Origin: Isoetes taiwanensis
Taxonomy: Eukaryota; Streptophyta; Lycopodiopsida; Isoetales; Isoetaceae
NCBI GenBank assembly: GCA_021234155.1
Contig: JAJEKV010000141.1
Coordinates: 1 to 64,000, forward strand
Direction of reading: 5' to 3'
Length of the DNA stretch: 64,000 nucleotides
This document shows, piece after piece, positions 45,481 to 57,710 of this stretch. Made by a program: the position numbers and the translations under genes. Numbering within the stretch: position 1 is the stretch's first letter; each line of letters starts with the position of its first letter. The notes under the pieces were generated by a model. That model saw only the letters and a program-made list of their open reading frames with translations, made no database searches and was not told the DNA's origin.

Positions 45481-45816
45481 ATGCCCAGGAGGCCTTAGTA
45501 ACCATGCCCACAATGCACAATAAGAAGACTAGTCCGAACGGGAAAATAAGGCACTACATATTCATTAAGTCAGTAAATGTACACCTGGCACAAATGCCAC
45601 TAACACGGTACTGCACAATAACCTGATTACACACAACAACAAGAAGATAAAGCTCTAGGCCATAGGTTCTCCAGATGCAGCCCGCCTGATGACGACATCA
45701 AGCTGGCAGATCTTCTGGATCAGCAGACCCCTTGCAAGGCTCATGTGTGATCGTAGTGCATACACTCAGATATTGGAGCCTCAAGTTGCTCCCAAGCAAC
45801 ACTAGAAAAAGCCGAA
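45481..45816. other. Spacer downstream of the Rep-like gene
   Basis: It probably holds the 3' UTR of the minus-strand Rep-like gene. Nothing else is recognised. Confidence 0.4.
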
Positions 45817-47060
45817 TCAATAACAACACAAAAACCTGTCAATTGCCTCCTCAAGATCATAAGAGAAGTTGCAATTCTGTAGGCCTCGGTAAATGTTTGA
45901 TACGAACTCCTCTGCACTAAAAACCTGTTCAAGCTCTGGAGGATATGCCTGAGGATCCGATCGGAATGCATCAATTCTGGAGCTTATTAAAGAGGGATTC
46001 AAGTTCAGAATGAGGTGGCCTTTCTCACCCTGGAAAATTTCCATTGCTTTCCATTCCAACCCTGTAAGAAGGCATCACCATCACAAACCATGCTCAAGAA
46101 AAATAGAAACAAGCACACAATTGAAACTGTACAACAAAGAAACCACATATGGAGTCACCCAACAACCATAGTGTGGTCCCCAGTATGAATGGGGATGTAA
46201 TCCACACCATGGTCTGGGATTTCTAGTTTAGGGCTGAAGGATGGATCACAAAGATCTTCAAAGTTACAATCCATCTCATTAGGTGGCACGGAATCATCCC
46301 AGTACCGCCGGTGCCCAGGACCATTCCGTTCCATAGCCACATACCCTGCAGGCAAACTAAACAGGATAGTCCTGACATCAGATGGCATGCAGTGGGCGGG
46401 GTTCAAGAGAACCCTCCAGGCATCACGTACTTTGTGCTCATTCACATGAGCACTGCTCAACGGAATAATCCAGCTATTGTTCAAAGTGTACTTTCCACTC
46501 TTGAGCATTCTGCAAATAGTAAATGTCAAGCTAGGAGTGAGTCTACGGCAACTGTGGTAAAATACAAAGTGAGCGGCCTTATTCAATAGGTTCCTGTTGT
46601 CCAAAACACACAAACCTTTTGTGTCCCCAATACCCCCATCTTAGATAGAGATCCTTCCTCTTTTCAATCATAGATGGATTCAGATATGTTATGGAGATGG
46701 CAAGAGTAGTGCACCCTACTATGCCCTCTATATAAAACCCCATCATACCCTCGAAATAGTGTAGCATGTTATTCTTGAGGACTTTGCAGACTAACACAAC
46801 ACCAGCTGGTTTGGAAGGCCAATTGAACTCCCTCTTAATAGCCTCATCCACGGCCTTTGGTGTCGTATAGCATGCTCTCAACACAGCTTGGACATGAAGA
46901 TGATCTGCAGAAGATCCCTTCTCTAGGGCAACTGCACCAACCACACATCTTTTATCACAGAATGATGAAAGGGCATCAAGGAAACTAAGCGAGACATCAT
47001 GCCCTGACAGTCATAGTGTCACATAGACTTCAATTGCCTCCCACTTCATTGCAAAATTGG
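45817..47060 (-). pseudogene. HUH-type Rep-like nuclease gene (replitron-like), frameshifted
   Basis: The minus-strand protein reads NFAMKWEAIEVYVTL, a TGA (47011-47013), LSGHDVSLSFLDALSSFCDK, CVVGAVALEKGSSADHLHVQ. DHLHVQ (HLH at 46894-46902) fits the HUH metal-binding motif of rolling-circle Rep nucleases. Further on, NNMLHYFEGMMGFYIEG occupies the place of the catalytic-Tyr motif (GxxGYxxKD in relatives as I recall them), but the expected Tyr-x-x-Lys is altered. YLRWGYWGHKRFVC continues after a 1-nt frameshift near 46610 as LDNRNLLNKAAHFVFYHSCR and MLKSGKYTLNNSWIIP. A last block (GEKGHLILNLNPSLISSRID to 45817) follows a probable intron at about 46062-46165 (acceptor TTTTCCAG). The family assignment is from remembered motif patterns. 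Confidence 0.55.
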
Positions 47061-47714
47061 GCATGGGAGAGGAATTATGTCTATGCAGAGCTAGAATCAA
47101 TAGGCATGGAGCCCACAACAGAGACATGCATATGGGCAGCAGGAGCCTTGCCTTTTCTCGCTGCTCTCTTCATCAACATGATGGAAAACAGAAGCAACAA
47201 AACAAAGCCACAACAACAAAGCGCTCACCTGTGCGTCGTCCTTCAAGATGAAGCAAACAAAACCGTCTCCCCATCGCATCCACATGCCGATCCAGGCACC
47301 TGCACAGACCCAGATCACGATCCCTGGTCGCCATCTGCCAGGGCGCACACACGTTCCTATCTGGCTACCAACAACTGAAAAACCCTTATACAGTTTCTTA
47401 TCAAAACCCAGATGCCAGCATCAGCATTCTACGTATTCTCATACGAATACATCACAAAACCTTGAACAATCATAAGTTACAAACATACGGTTTTTTATTG
47501 TGCAAACATTATGGTTTTAGGTAGAATTGTAGCCAAGTAGGGATAGGCTCCTCCAAAGAAATTTAAGAAATGATCCAAATAAATTGGAGCTGACTTTCAT
47601 GCATTACCTAGACTGACGATAAGATAACGCATACACGTGTGCATCCAACCCTAAAATACTGAGTTTCTTGCCCTGCAAAGCATCAACGGTTTCTATATGT
47701 TGTAAAATCCCCTT
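47061..47714. promoter_or_regulatory. Divergent interval between the Rep-like gene and UBP1
   Basis: This interval must contain the 5' UTR and promoter of the UBP1-like gene. I see no strong TATA box close to the ATG. The open frames on both strands at 47.0-47.5 kb overlap each other and have no recognisable motif. Confidence 0.35.
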
Positions 47715-50700
47715 ATGTCGCAGTTGGGCGGGAAGATGTATCCCTCACAGCAGCAATCTTCCCAGTCCGGCGCTTCATCTCAGCAACAACAGTTCCAAAT
47801 GCAGCTCCAGCAGCATCCCTTGGAACAGTGGAACCAAGCCCTAATGCATCAAGCCTTGCTCCAGCAGCACCAGCAGGCCTTGTTTCATCCTGGCCTCCTT
47901 GCTGCTATGTCACAGGTTTGTTCTAAATTTTTTTCATCTGCATGAGGCATTTGGGTTTCTTCTTTTCTTTTCCCATTTCTAGTTCTTATTGCTTGCAATC
48001 CAAACCTGCCAGTTTTTCTGTTTGGGTTGCATTAGAAAGGTCTCCTTGTCTTTTGATTTGGAGACCTTCTTTTGTGTTGTAGTCTAATGTTCTTGCTGCG
48101 AAGCCTGAAGAATGTTATAGATAAAGTGAATTTTATCACTGATTGTATAAAAACTGGTCAATAGCTTAGATTATGCTTATCATTGGTATTTTTGTGGTTC
48201 TTTTATTTTATATTTGCTTTTCTTGAGGGAGGATAATGGCAGTTTATTTTTCTTTTTTCCCGCCTTTTATGTCTTTCTTTTGCAGATTGAGCCAATTGCA
48301 AGTGGAAATTTGCCACCAGGTTTTGATGCAGCTTCATGCCGCAGTGTGTGAGTGCGCAGTTTTAGTAATTTTGGTGGTCTTTTCCTCATTTTTCTGTAGT
48401 TGTTTCAGCATCATATTTCTTGGCTTTTCCTCTCATTTTTCATTTTATGATTTATTAAAGTTTTCACTCTTTTCATTTATTTATGTTTCCTGTCATAAAG
48501 GTAGGATATTCAGGGACTCTCTTGCCGGATCAAAGCGTGTTTGTCCATTCTTTCCACGTGTTTAATTTTGCAAATGCAGATATGTAGGTAATATTCACCC
48601 AAAGGTGTCAGAAGCATTACTTGCAGAGGTGTTTGCAAGTATGGGTCAGCTTGAGGGTTATAAGCTAATCAAAAAAGAAAAAGTAAGTTATATTAGCCTA
48701 GCAATGATTCAACTTAATTGTAAGAATTTTATTACAAACTGAAAGTTCTCTTTTAATTTATCAATGATGCAGTCATCCTATGGATTTGTGGACTATTATG
48801 ACCATCGGTCTGCTGCCGCTGCAATCCTTAATCTTAATGGACGGCAAATGTACTTTTAATCTTTCTATACATGCCTTCTTTCATTAGCTGCTGGCAACTT
48901 GAAGGGGGCTTATGTATTTTGTTTGTGGACTGCAGTTTTGGTCAGAGCATAAAAGTAAACTGGGCTTATGCTAGTGGACAAAGAGAGGATACAACAGGTA
49001 GAGTGCAAGCAACACAGCATCTTCTTTTGTTTTGTGTTGCAAGTGATATAAATTTTCATGATAAGCGATTCTATACAGGACACTATAATATTTTTGTCGG
49101 TGACCTGAGCCCAGAGGTGACAGATGCAGTACTTCATTCTGCTTTTTCTGTCTACCGATGCTGCTCGTAAGTTTGAGTCCAGATTGTGCGAATTATAACT
49201 ATGACTGCATGAGTTATGTATATTCTGTTTTGTGATGGTGAACAGGGATGCTAGGGTAATGTGGGATCAACGAACTGGCCGTTCGCGCGGCTTCGGCTTT
49301 GTTTCATTTAGAACTAAACAGGTTGGACAGCTCATTCTATCTGCAGTTTTGGATATTTGGTCTTCATGTTGGTTTGTTGCATAAGTATGACTGTCAAGAT
49401 TAGTTAGGGATAGGCTATTCCAAGAGCAGTTAACTAGTACGAGCTGTGTGTGAACAAATGCCTAGAGACAAAAGCAAACTTACTGAATCACAAGAACCTT
49501 TCCCCTACATGTTTAGAATTTTGCAGCTGTTGGTGTTAAATAGTCCCATCATGCATAGAATTCATGAATTTGGTGAGATCGAGAATATATTTGGCTCTTT
49601 TAGAAGCTTTCAAATGGGAAAGACTAGTTAAGAAAGCCTCTTTGCTGTCATTTATCTCTTAGAGGAAGGCATGGAAGGTTGAACATCCTTCCCCTTTTAG
49701 GTTCCTTGTAATACCTGCATCAATATTTTCTGTTGGGCAGTGAGCACTGCTACATGTCAAGGAACCAAAGATAACGTTGTTCTGCAGTTGAAGGTTCTGC
49801 AATGTTGTTTCTCAAGTAACGTGTCTGTGACCGGGCAGGGTTCAATGTAAATAAAGACTGCTGTTTATGTGATTTAGATGAGACTGAATTAGTGGTGCTA
49901 TGCATTTTGAAAGATGCAGCCACAGTGAGAACATGAGAACCTTTGTGATCAGAAATGTTATAAACACTTGTGACGGTTGTTTCTGCTACAAGTGCAAACA
50001 GAGAGGTAAACCTCTACATAAGGGACTGATCATAAGGAAATCGTAGGATGAAGTGTATTAAGCAAGGACAAATGCTTTTGAAAGGTTTTAGTATATACAG
50101 AGCTGTGAACTATATGAAATTTAAACAGATTGATACATGTTTCCTTTTGTTTGATATCACTACAAAACTTTAAGAACCGACTTGCTGAAAAGCAGATTGA
50201 AATTACCCCGGCAAAAGTTCCTTTGCATGGGATTGTGATTGAAACACAATTCTCTATGTGACTATGCAAGTAAAAGTGATCGCTTGAGTACTCTGGGTTA
50301 TGGTGCACAGTTGCAAATTACTATGGCTACTGGAAGTTCATTTTTATAGTTATTAATCTAGTTATATTTGTGTCTGCAGGAAGCAGAAAAAGCTATCAAT
50401 GAGATGTCAGGTGCTCATCTATTTTTTCTCTATTATCATGCTTTTCTTAATGATTCATTTAAAGTTTCCATTGAGGGTAAGTGCAAGTCTCAAGTATGCA
50501 GCATAGTTGGGTTCAGCCAAGTTTAAGATCAACCTGTGCTGACTGCCAACTGATCTAGATTGAGATTGAATGTTGCTTAGAAAGTTAAAGTTTTTTTTCC
50601 TTATTTCAAAATGCCCTACTCTCCATTTTGCATTCTGTGTTTGCTCTTCCCTCCCAGAATTACTCTTGCTGCTCTGAGGTAAGCAAAGCTGCTGTTTTTA

Positions 50701-51872
50701 GATCTTTCAAATCTTTCTGATGATTAGGCTCTAGGATACTTTGCTTTCCATAGCTAGAGCAGGAAAGAGATACTCTATTTGTCTTTTTATTTTAGAAAAC
50801 AAAAGAGGACCTTTGCTTGTTTTAGTGCAGTTGGCTAGTGACCTCAATTGTGCTGTGCAGTAGGTCGGTCATGGTGTAAAATTGTTCAGTTAATACAGAC
50901 ATCAATGACCTTTTATGGTACTATGCATGCAGGGAAGTGGCTTGGCAGCAGAGCTATACGTTGCAACTGGGCAACTAAAAATTCAGACATTCAAGGTGAT
51001 AATGTTCAAAGTTCAACAAATACTTTAGGAAGTACAGCAGAAGAGTCTTCTTTAGCACCACCAGTGGCTAAGCATGGTATGAGCCTAATTGGTTTTAATT
51101 TATATTTCTAAATGTTCAACGCTTTTAGGAAACCACTTGTGCAGAAGTTCTGGGGGAGCAGCAACATGATGATGGAGGTGATGGACCTGAAAGCAACCCT
51201 CAGTACACCACAGTATATGTTGGTAATCTAGCACATGAGGTGTGTGTCAATTGGTCCTAAGAACTTTTTTGGTGCTAAGATTGGCATATGGTTTTGAGTT
51301 CTTCTCTGCTTTCAGGCAACTCAGGCGGATCTACATTGCCAGTTCCATGCGTTGGGAGTTGGCATCATTGAGGAAGTCAAAGTTCAGAAGGAAAAGGGTT
51401 TTGGATTTGTGAGATATCGCACCCATGAAGAGGCTGCATATGCGATCCAAGCTGCAAATGGACGGGTCATCTGTGGGAAGCCCATAAAGGTGCAAGCAGA
51501 AGCATTCTTTGTTTGTGATGATGTTATTTTTAGTGCTCCTAAAAGGATATTATTTTTTGTTTGCAGTGTTCATGGGGCAGCAAACCTACACCAGCTGGAA
51601 CAAATTCAAGCCCTCTTCCACCACCACAACTTTCTGCAATGTCATTTCAAAACATTGTAGCTGCTGGGCTCAACTCAGGAATTAGTCCAGCAGATCTACT
51701 AGCATGTCAACGACAGTTGGGTTTTGCTGCTGGAGATGCATTGCTACCACTGCCACAACAATCTGCTCAGGCCATTCCTCTTGGCAGTGCTGCTGCTGCC
51801 CGGGCTATTTTTGAAAGCCTGCAACCCAATGCAGTAGCTGCAGCTATGGGGCAACAGCATCTTTTTTATTAG
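47715..51872 (+). CDS. UBP1: UBP1-like oligouridylate-binding protein, three RRMs, 12 exons
   Basis: Plant UBP1/RBP45/47-class, TIA-1-like proteins bind U-rich introns and 3' UTRs, affecting splicing, mRNA stability and stress granules. Proposed exons: 47715-47915, 48286-48347, 48580-48682, 48773-48849, 48936-48997, 49079-49166, 49246-49321, 50380-50410, 50933-51076, 51145-51239, 51316-51489, 51567-51872. All use GT-AG and the phases sum to an open frame of 472 residues. The N-terminus (1-67) is Gln-rich. RRM1 (about 88-160) has VYVGNI and YGFVDY; RRM2 (171-247) has IFVGDL and [11 protein letters not shown]3 (305-372) has VYVGNL and KGFGFVRY. The phrase [14 protein letters not shown] and the [12 protein letters not shown] linker are hallmarks of the family. 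The tail ends MGQQHLFY. Intron 7 is unusually long (1058 bp). The start is the first ATG of the Gln-rich exon. Confidence 0.93.
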
Positions 51873-53633
51873 TTTCTTCTGCTTCTTTAAGATTGATTGT
51901 ATTCTGCATATCTAATGCTTTATACCGGCAAGATAAGTCGCATTTACGAGAGTAGTAATTGCCGTGTGTCAGTACGAGCGCGGTAGCATGCTGGATTGAG
52001 AGGTGGTAGTAGACTAGTGTTAATTTAGCTACCGAGAGGAAGAGGAAAGGAAAGGGTATTTGTCTCCTTTGTTTTGATGTTTCGGTATTAGTCCTGATTC
52101 GAAGCAATCAAGTAACTAACTACTGTACTAAAAGAATTTATAGATCAGGATGCTTGTTAGGGCCAGGTTCCACTATTAGCATGTCTTTTATAAAACGTTG
52201 CAAGAACTCCTGCTGGAATGAAAATCAGATTCCACTATCTGGTAGTTATCTCAACAAAAAGCATGGAAGTTGGGACTCCCAGCCTTAACCTGCCGACAGT
52301 TAAATTCAAAATTTGGCAAGTAGATGCCATCCCCAAGGCTAACCTTAACCTAAATTATTGCTGCAAGTGAAGCGTTTCATTATTTGTTTCTTCTATTAAT
52401 TCCGGAGCTTGAATTCCGCCAGTGGAATCTGGCCGTTTAATGCCATAATGTTTTGAAATTCTTGCGTGGAAGTAAATGTAAAATCGAGAGTTGGTGCACT
52501 ACTCTAAATGGAATTGCTCTCATCTAGTCAAAGTTAAAGGGAAAAGCTTCGCGCAAATTGTAGGTAGTTCTTGCATGTGGTATGTAAAAGTAAAAATAAT
52601 GTCATGGCTCATAAGCTTGCAATATTTTTATTTGGTATTTGCTGGTGGTATTTCTGACATGGTTGGGCCTAGATTTGGTCTCTGTATTGTATTGAAAATC
52701 GTATGTGTAGAAGTTAGTGGCCCAAAGATTACAATGGCTGTTCATTTCGATTTGTGTTCGCATGGCGCGAATTTAAAAGGAGATGGTTGTGAAGGAAAGG
52801 ACCCGATTTGTTAGGCCATGGATAAGATAGCATGATGGTTTCTAATTTTGGCAGAGCAGGGACTGGCCTTCTGTGCTAGGCCTGAGGAGAAGCAAGATCT
52901 GGTTGCTTGTTTGCAGCGGAGTTTGTGTGTCTTTGCAGGCCGGTTGTGTTTTTGGAGAGGGTGGACATGAAAGTAGATGGTCGAAGCAGAGCTTCTGGCG
53001 ATGGACGCTGCCCGAATGCAAGGAAAATGGAAATGAAAATGTTTTTGGATTCTGGTGAGGCGATTGAGACTTGGAGGTTGAGGTCTGGTTGCAGGGCAGC
53101 TCTACAGCATGGCTTCTCGGATTCCACAACAGGGTTTTCTCGAGTTTGTGCTGCCCGATTGCTTGTAATTGGATGTCTACCCTTGTAAGACGCTTGAAAG
53201 GTAGATTTGCGGATGCCTGTATGTGCTTGTATGTGCTTTACCAGCAAAAGGCAAAGTTGCGGGTGCTTCGGAACCTACAGCCTTTGGATTTGGCTGGGCC
53301 TGTGGTCGTATTTAGTGGTGGCGATGGCTTCCAGAGCTTGATGGCCTGTTTTTTCTTTTGGTTGGAAAACTGTTGCAAGGCGAAATATGAAGCTGCGTCT
53401 GCACCATTGGAAGTGGCAGACATATTTTCAATGGAAAATGTTGTGGTCGTTCATCTGGCACAAATGAGGGCATATTCCTCCGATCAATGGCCAGTAAGGA
53501 AAGATGAACATAAAACCCATGTAAGAAAACATAAATAAAGCACAAAGCCTAATTAGGCAATTAGGCTTTATGCTTTATAAAATCTAAAGAAAAAAGAAAA
53601 AAGGGAAGTGGATCTGTACACAGAAATAATGAT
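51873..53633. other. 3' UTR of UBP1 and unassigned downstream region
   Basis: The first few hundred bases are the likely UBP1 3' UTR. Between 52.5 and 53.5 kb several frames up to 155 codons overlap on both strands (e.g. 53071-53538 plus). The composition is not clearly coding and no motif is recognised. A small palindrome, TAATTAGGCAATTA, lies near 53550. Confidence 0.4.
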
Positions 53634-55120
53634 TTACTTGCCATTCTTAGCATGTGTGTCCTTATCCATGCCAAGAATGGCAAGTAAATCTCCATTCTTG
53701 CAACATGGAAGCATCTTAATTGCAATTATGTGTCCAGGAATAGGGTAAACGCCGAGAATGCGAGGTAAACAGGAAGAATGTCCAAGAGCAGGTAAAGGAA
53801 GAAGAATGTAGGGTAAACGTCGAAAATGCAAGGTAAACAGAAAATGATTTCTCAGTAGGAGGGTCTGCAACAAGATTTGCATACTCAATGTGTGCAAATG
53901 TTCAATCTGATACAAATTTCTAAGTCTGGATGCTGCAATGCGAACTTGACTACAAGCACCAATGATTTCACAGCTATTTTCTATAAATATAACTTCACAA
54001 CCTGCCTCTATAAGTCTATTGAAAGTGAAAAAAATTTTGAACATGCCATGCACATGAAGAACATCATGCATGCAGATCACAGAGTTATCAAATGATATTT
54101 GCATAGTACCCGATCCCCCGGCTAGTTGAGTTGATTATCTCCCATCTTAATAATACTGGGATCCTCCAGAACTCGATAGAACACAAAATAATCATTTCTT
54201 AAGGTCATATGACTTGTTGCACCTAAATCTAGGTATCGATTGGGATCAAAAATATTGTTTGCATGCTCCAAGATTGCATATAGTTGCTCTACAACCATAA
54301 GCCGTATTCTTCCTCTGGGAGATCATTATCAACAGAAATACCATCTTCTTTAGGAACATTAGCTTGGGAAGCTTGATTTGAGGAAAAACTATAGCAGGGG
54401 CTCGACATTCTTTCGCAAGATGGCCCCTTATTTCTGTCAAACTTTCCATCTTTAGTTGAATTTCTTGCAGGCTCCTTAGCTTTTGTATCCATATCAAATT
54501 ATCTGTGTTTAAGGACTGGTGTCCTTGCTTATGGATCACTTTCGCTTTAAGACAATCCAATGCCTTCTCAAAGGTATAATAAGAAAGTCTCCCTTCCATA
54601 TTTATAACAATGCCCTCAAAGGACTATGATAAGCTATTCAAAAGCATACATACCTTCTCATCCTCGATTACATCCACACCTGTGAATTGTAACTCGTCAA
54701 GCAAACTTGACAGAGACGCTCCATAAGATCATTATCTTCCTACAATTGAAGGCCATACAGTTTTCTGCGCAAAGCAAGACGATTTTCTACTAAACTTGAA
54801 GCATAATGATTTAGTAGGATACACCAAATTGCAGATGTGTTGGAACATCATCCAAACTTGAACATATTAGTAACCTCGCCTTCTGATCCTTCTCAAGAAG
54901 GTATTTGGCAGAAAAATCAAGTGCCACTTCAACAATAACATCATACGACGCAGTGCGTGATACAGATAAACTCGAAACTCCCGAAACAAGATCAGGATTT
55001 TTGTCAACATCTCACAATTGTCTTCCAAGATCATCTGATTGTGCCACTTCCAGATCTCAAAGTTCCTCCTGTTTTATCGAAGAATTAGCCTCCACACCTA
55101 GGAACTCAGAGTTCCTGTAA
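53634..55120 (-). pseudogene. Second Ty1/copia remnant: gag, degenerate knuckle, protease, pre-integrase
   Basis: On the minus strand gag starts with SYDVIVEVALDFSAKYLLEK and DQKARLLICSSLDD. LLDELQFTGVDVIEDEKVCM and YTFEKALDCLKAKVIHKQGH follow. A degraded knuckle reads GHLAKECRAPA. The protease motif is YLDLGATSHMTLRNDY, where DSGAT has become DLGAT. The pre-integrase part reads VLHVHGMFKIFFTFNRLIEA and GCEVIFIENSCEIIGA. Stops and frameshifts lie between the blocks, and the element is cut at about 53634 before the integrase core. It is clearly a different lineage from the copia at 0.2-1.8 kb. Confidence 0.8.
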
Positions 55121-57705
55121 CGTTTTTTATGGTGCAAATCCAATTGAAGTTGGACTGGCCCATAACCTAGAAATCTGAGATCAAATAGACACAACATAAG
55201 AGCAGGAATATTCAAGAATACTCAAGAACAATTGAACTATATCAGGCCCAAATTACACTACAGGCCAAACTAAAAATTATAAATAAATAGCCAATAAAAA
55301 TTTGCTAAAACTTGTCGCGGGTAGTCTGGGCGAACTATATTTCCACGTGGTTTCGAGTTCCACGATGCAAGAAAAGAACTGTGAGCCTGATCACTAGAGT
55401 ATAAAAGATTTGGCTATGAATCTTGTTGATACCTTCTGCAATCTACTAAAAAATTATGTTTTTGTGTTTCTAATCATCAGAATGTGCAAGATTTGGCTAT
55501 GAAAAGTCTTAAGGGATCATTCATGGTTGATTTTGTGGCATCAAACGCTCAAGGATGTCTTCAAATCCAAAAGTTGATGTGCACAGAACTCCATGGAGCT
55601 CATAAAAAACTAGCATATTGCTGTTTTGATCTGGCAACAATTTGAGCGATTTGGGTCGATAAAGCATTGATCTAGATGCAGCAAAGAGTTCAAGATAGAA
55701 TCACAACATGGATAATTTAAGTATTTTTGGAATACAGTCCATATCATTTTTACTATCACAAACTATCTTCTCTATATTTGTCATAAAATCAATGTGTTGT
55801 ATGCTCTCAGAGTCACCATTTCCAAAGTGTTAAGTTCAGTGTCATTCTTCTCAAAATTATGACAGACATCCTTGTCTATGTTCACATTTGTTTTCTCACC
55901 AAGATGCTGTTGATGTCCATTTTCTATTGAAGCCATTTGCTGAGCAATTTTATTACAGATTAATGGAGGGGGTTAAGAAGATGGTGGGGGAAGTATCAGG
56001 AGAAGATATTTCGATTAAAATTGAGAAGATGGTGGGAAAGTATCAAGAGAAGGTAAATCAATTAAGTCAATAAAACTTTTTGGATTTTTATCAGGATCAT
56101 TTGAAGGCAATTTGGGCATTTGGAATAGAAATTGGAACCTCAATCTCAGATTGCAGTAAGTCAATTTGGTCTTCATGAAGGTTAGCAAATACAACAAATT
56201 AATTGATATAATAAATTACCTTTTCATTGTCCTTAGAGGATGTTGTAGATGAATTATTTTTACAGTCACAGAAGACTTCTCTTTATCTTTCACTCATGTA
56301 GGAGGTTGAGTTGGCATTGAAGAAGTACAAGCTGATGATGATGGCTGATTCTAAAGAAAGTACCATCCATTACTTGAGCATTCTTATTAATACTTCTTGA
56401 GGAGACATTATAGTGATTAACTAGCAAATCTTTATTACATTTTGGTCCTTGCTTTCACTGGGCTCATTAATTTTTAATAAATACTTGTTTTGAATTTCCT
56501 TAGTACCTTTAAAGGGATTTCAAGTTGACATATTCCAAGTTGACCTTGTAGGATTGGAGATAACCTTATTATTCAGCCAAAAATATGAGGCACATGTAAT
56601 CTGAGTTATGATTGAGTGAAAATTCAAAGTACAATCATTTGCAAAATCAACTTTGGCTTTGCCTTTGACTTTATATCTGTCTGCATATTGCCAAATCCGA
56701 AGACCTCTATTGTTCCCTTTCCAATTTTTTCTTAGCAATTCTTCTTGTACTACCATTCACCTTATTCCATGAAGAAATGGGAGTTTCTTCTTTCTCTTTC
56801 GTAGAAATGGAGTCTTTTTTGGTGTGGACATCACGAATAGTTCCGTCTTCATTCTCATTTGATGCGTGTTCTTCTTTAACTTACAATCTGCATACAAAAA
56901 ATATATTAAACAGTTTAGAGATAAACCAGCCCATCTAAGATCCAAGAAATTTTTTTGGCCAAAGTAGTTAATGAAGGGAATGGATGTTGGAATGGTTTGC
57001 TAAGGATAAATTGAACATAAGCAACAGGAGGTTTATAAGAATGTTGAGACATAAGTTCCAATATAATTGGAGAGGGTTTTGAAAGTCTTTATTCCAATGG
57101 ATTGGATTGAGCCCATGAATAAAGGTAGAGGCCACACAAAAATTATATAAATTTGCATTTGAAAATCTTGATTCCATTTGAGAAAGGAGAGATGACAAAT
57201 TTCAAAGACGAGAATACCACTATGAAGGAAGAAATTTGTAGACCTCAAGCTCCCATATTCAATCAATCATAATGCGTGGATAATTCAACCAGCACATAGC
57301 ATTTATGAAGAACAAGTGAGAGCAAGTGAGGCCAATGTTTTTCCATACTAATCCCAGTTTTGTTTACTTTTAGAACAACAACAGAATTTGAAAGATATTT
57401 CATTTTCTAAAAAACCATGGAGAAATTAAGGCAAATATCGTAGACAATAGTAAGCTTGGGTCCAACATATAGTCGTTTTCCTTAAAGAATACCATCCCAC
57501 ATCAAAGTTGATTTCATGGATAAGCTTCGGAACCCCTTACGAATGTGGAATGCAATGGTTCTATGCCATCATAGAACCATCATTCTTGGGAAGATGACAT
57601 ATCATTGGCCTATTTTTATTAGATTTTTTTTCCATTTTTTCTACTATTTCTCTATCTTCTTATGTTATAATGTTATACCGTCTTGGATCCAGCCCTAATT
57701 TGAAT
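55121..57705. other. Unassigned region with scattered coding-like stretches
   Basis: Minus-strand frames at 56520-56945 contain charged, gene-like segments (e.g. HTKKDSISTKEKEETPISSW, NGSTRRIAKKKLEREQ) preceded by acceptor-like TATGCAG. No family is recognised and the frames are short. A diverged direct repeat (GAAGATGGTGGG..AGTATCA.GAGAAG) lies at about 55977 and 56025. Confidence 0.3.
57555..57580. repeat. Perfect 11-bp hairpin
   Basis: ATGGTTCTATG, loop CCAT, CATAGAACCAT. The stem is perfect with a tetraloop. No known RNA family is implied. Confidence 0.9.
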
Positions 57706-57710
57706 GGCCA

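Noticed and set aside
48236-48565. 109-codon open frame
   Set aside because: It reads through exon 2 of the UBP1-like gene into the flanking introns in a mixed frame; splice sites and RRM homology give a better model.
53071-53538. 155-codon frame as a protein-coding gene
   Set aside because: Other long frames overlap it on the opposite strand, there is no recognisable domain and no splice or promoter support.
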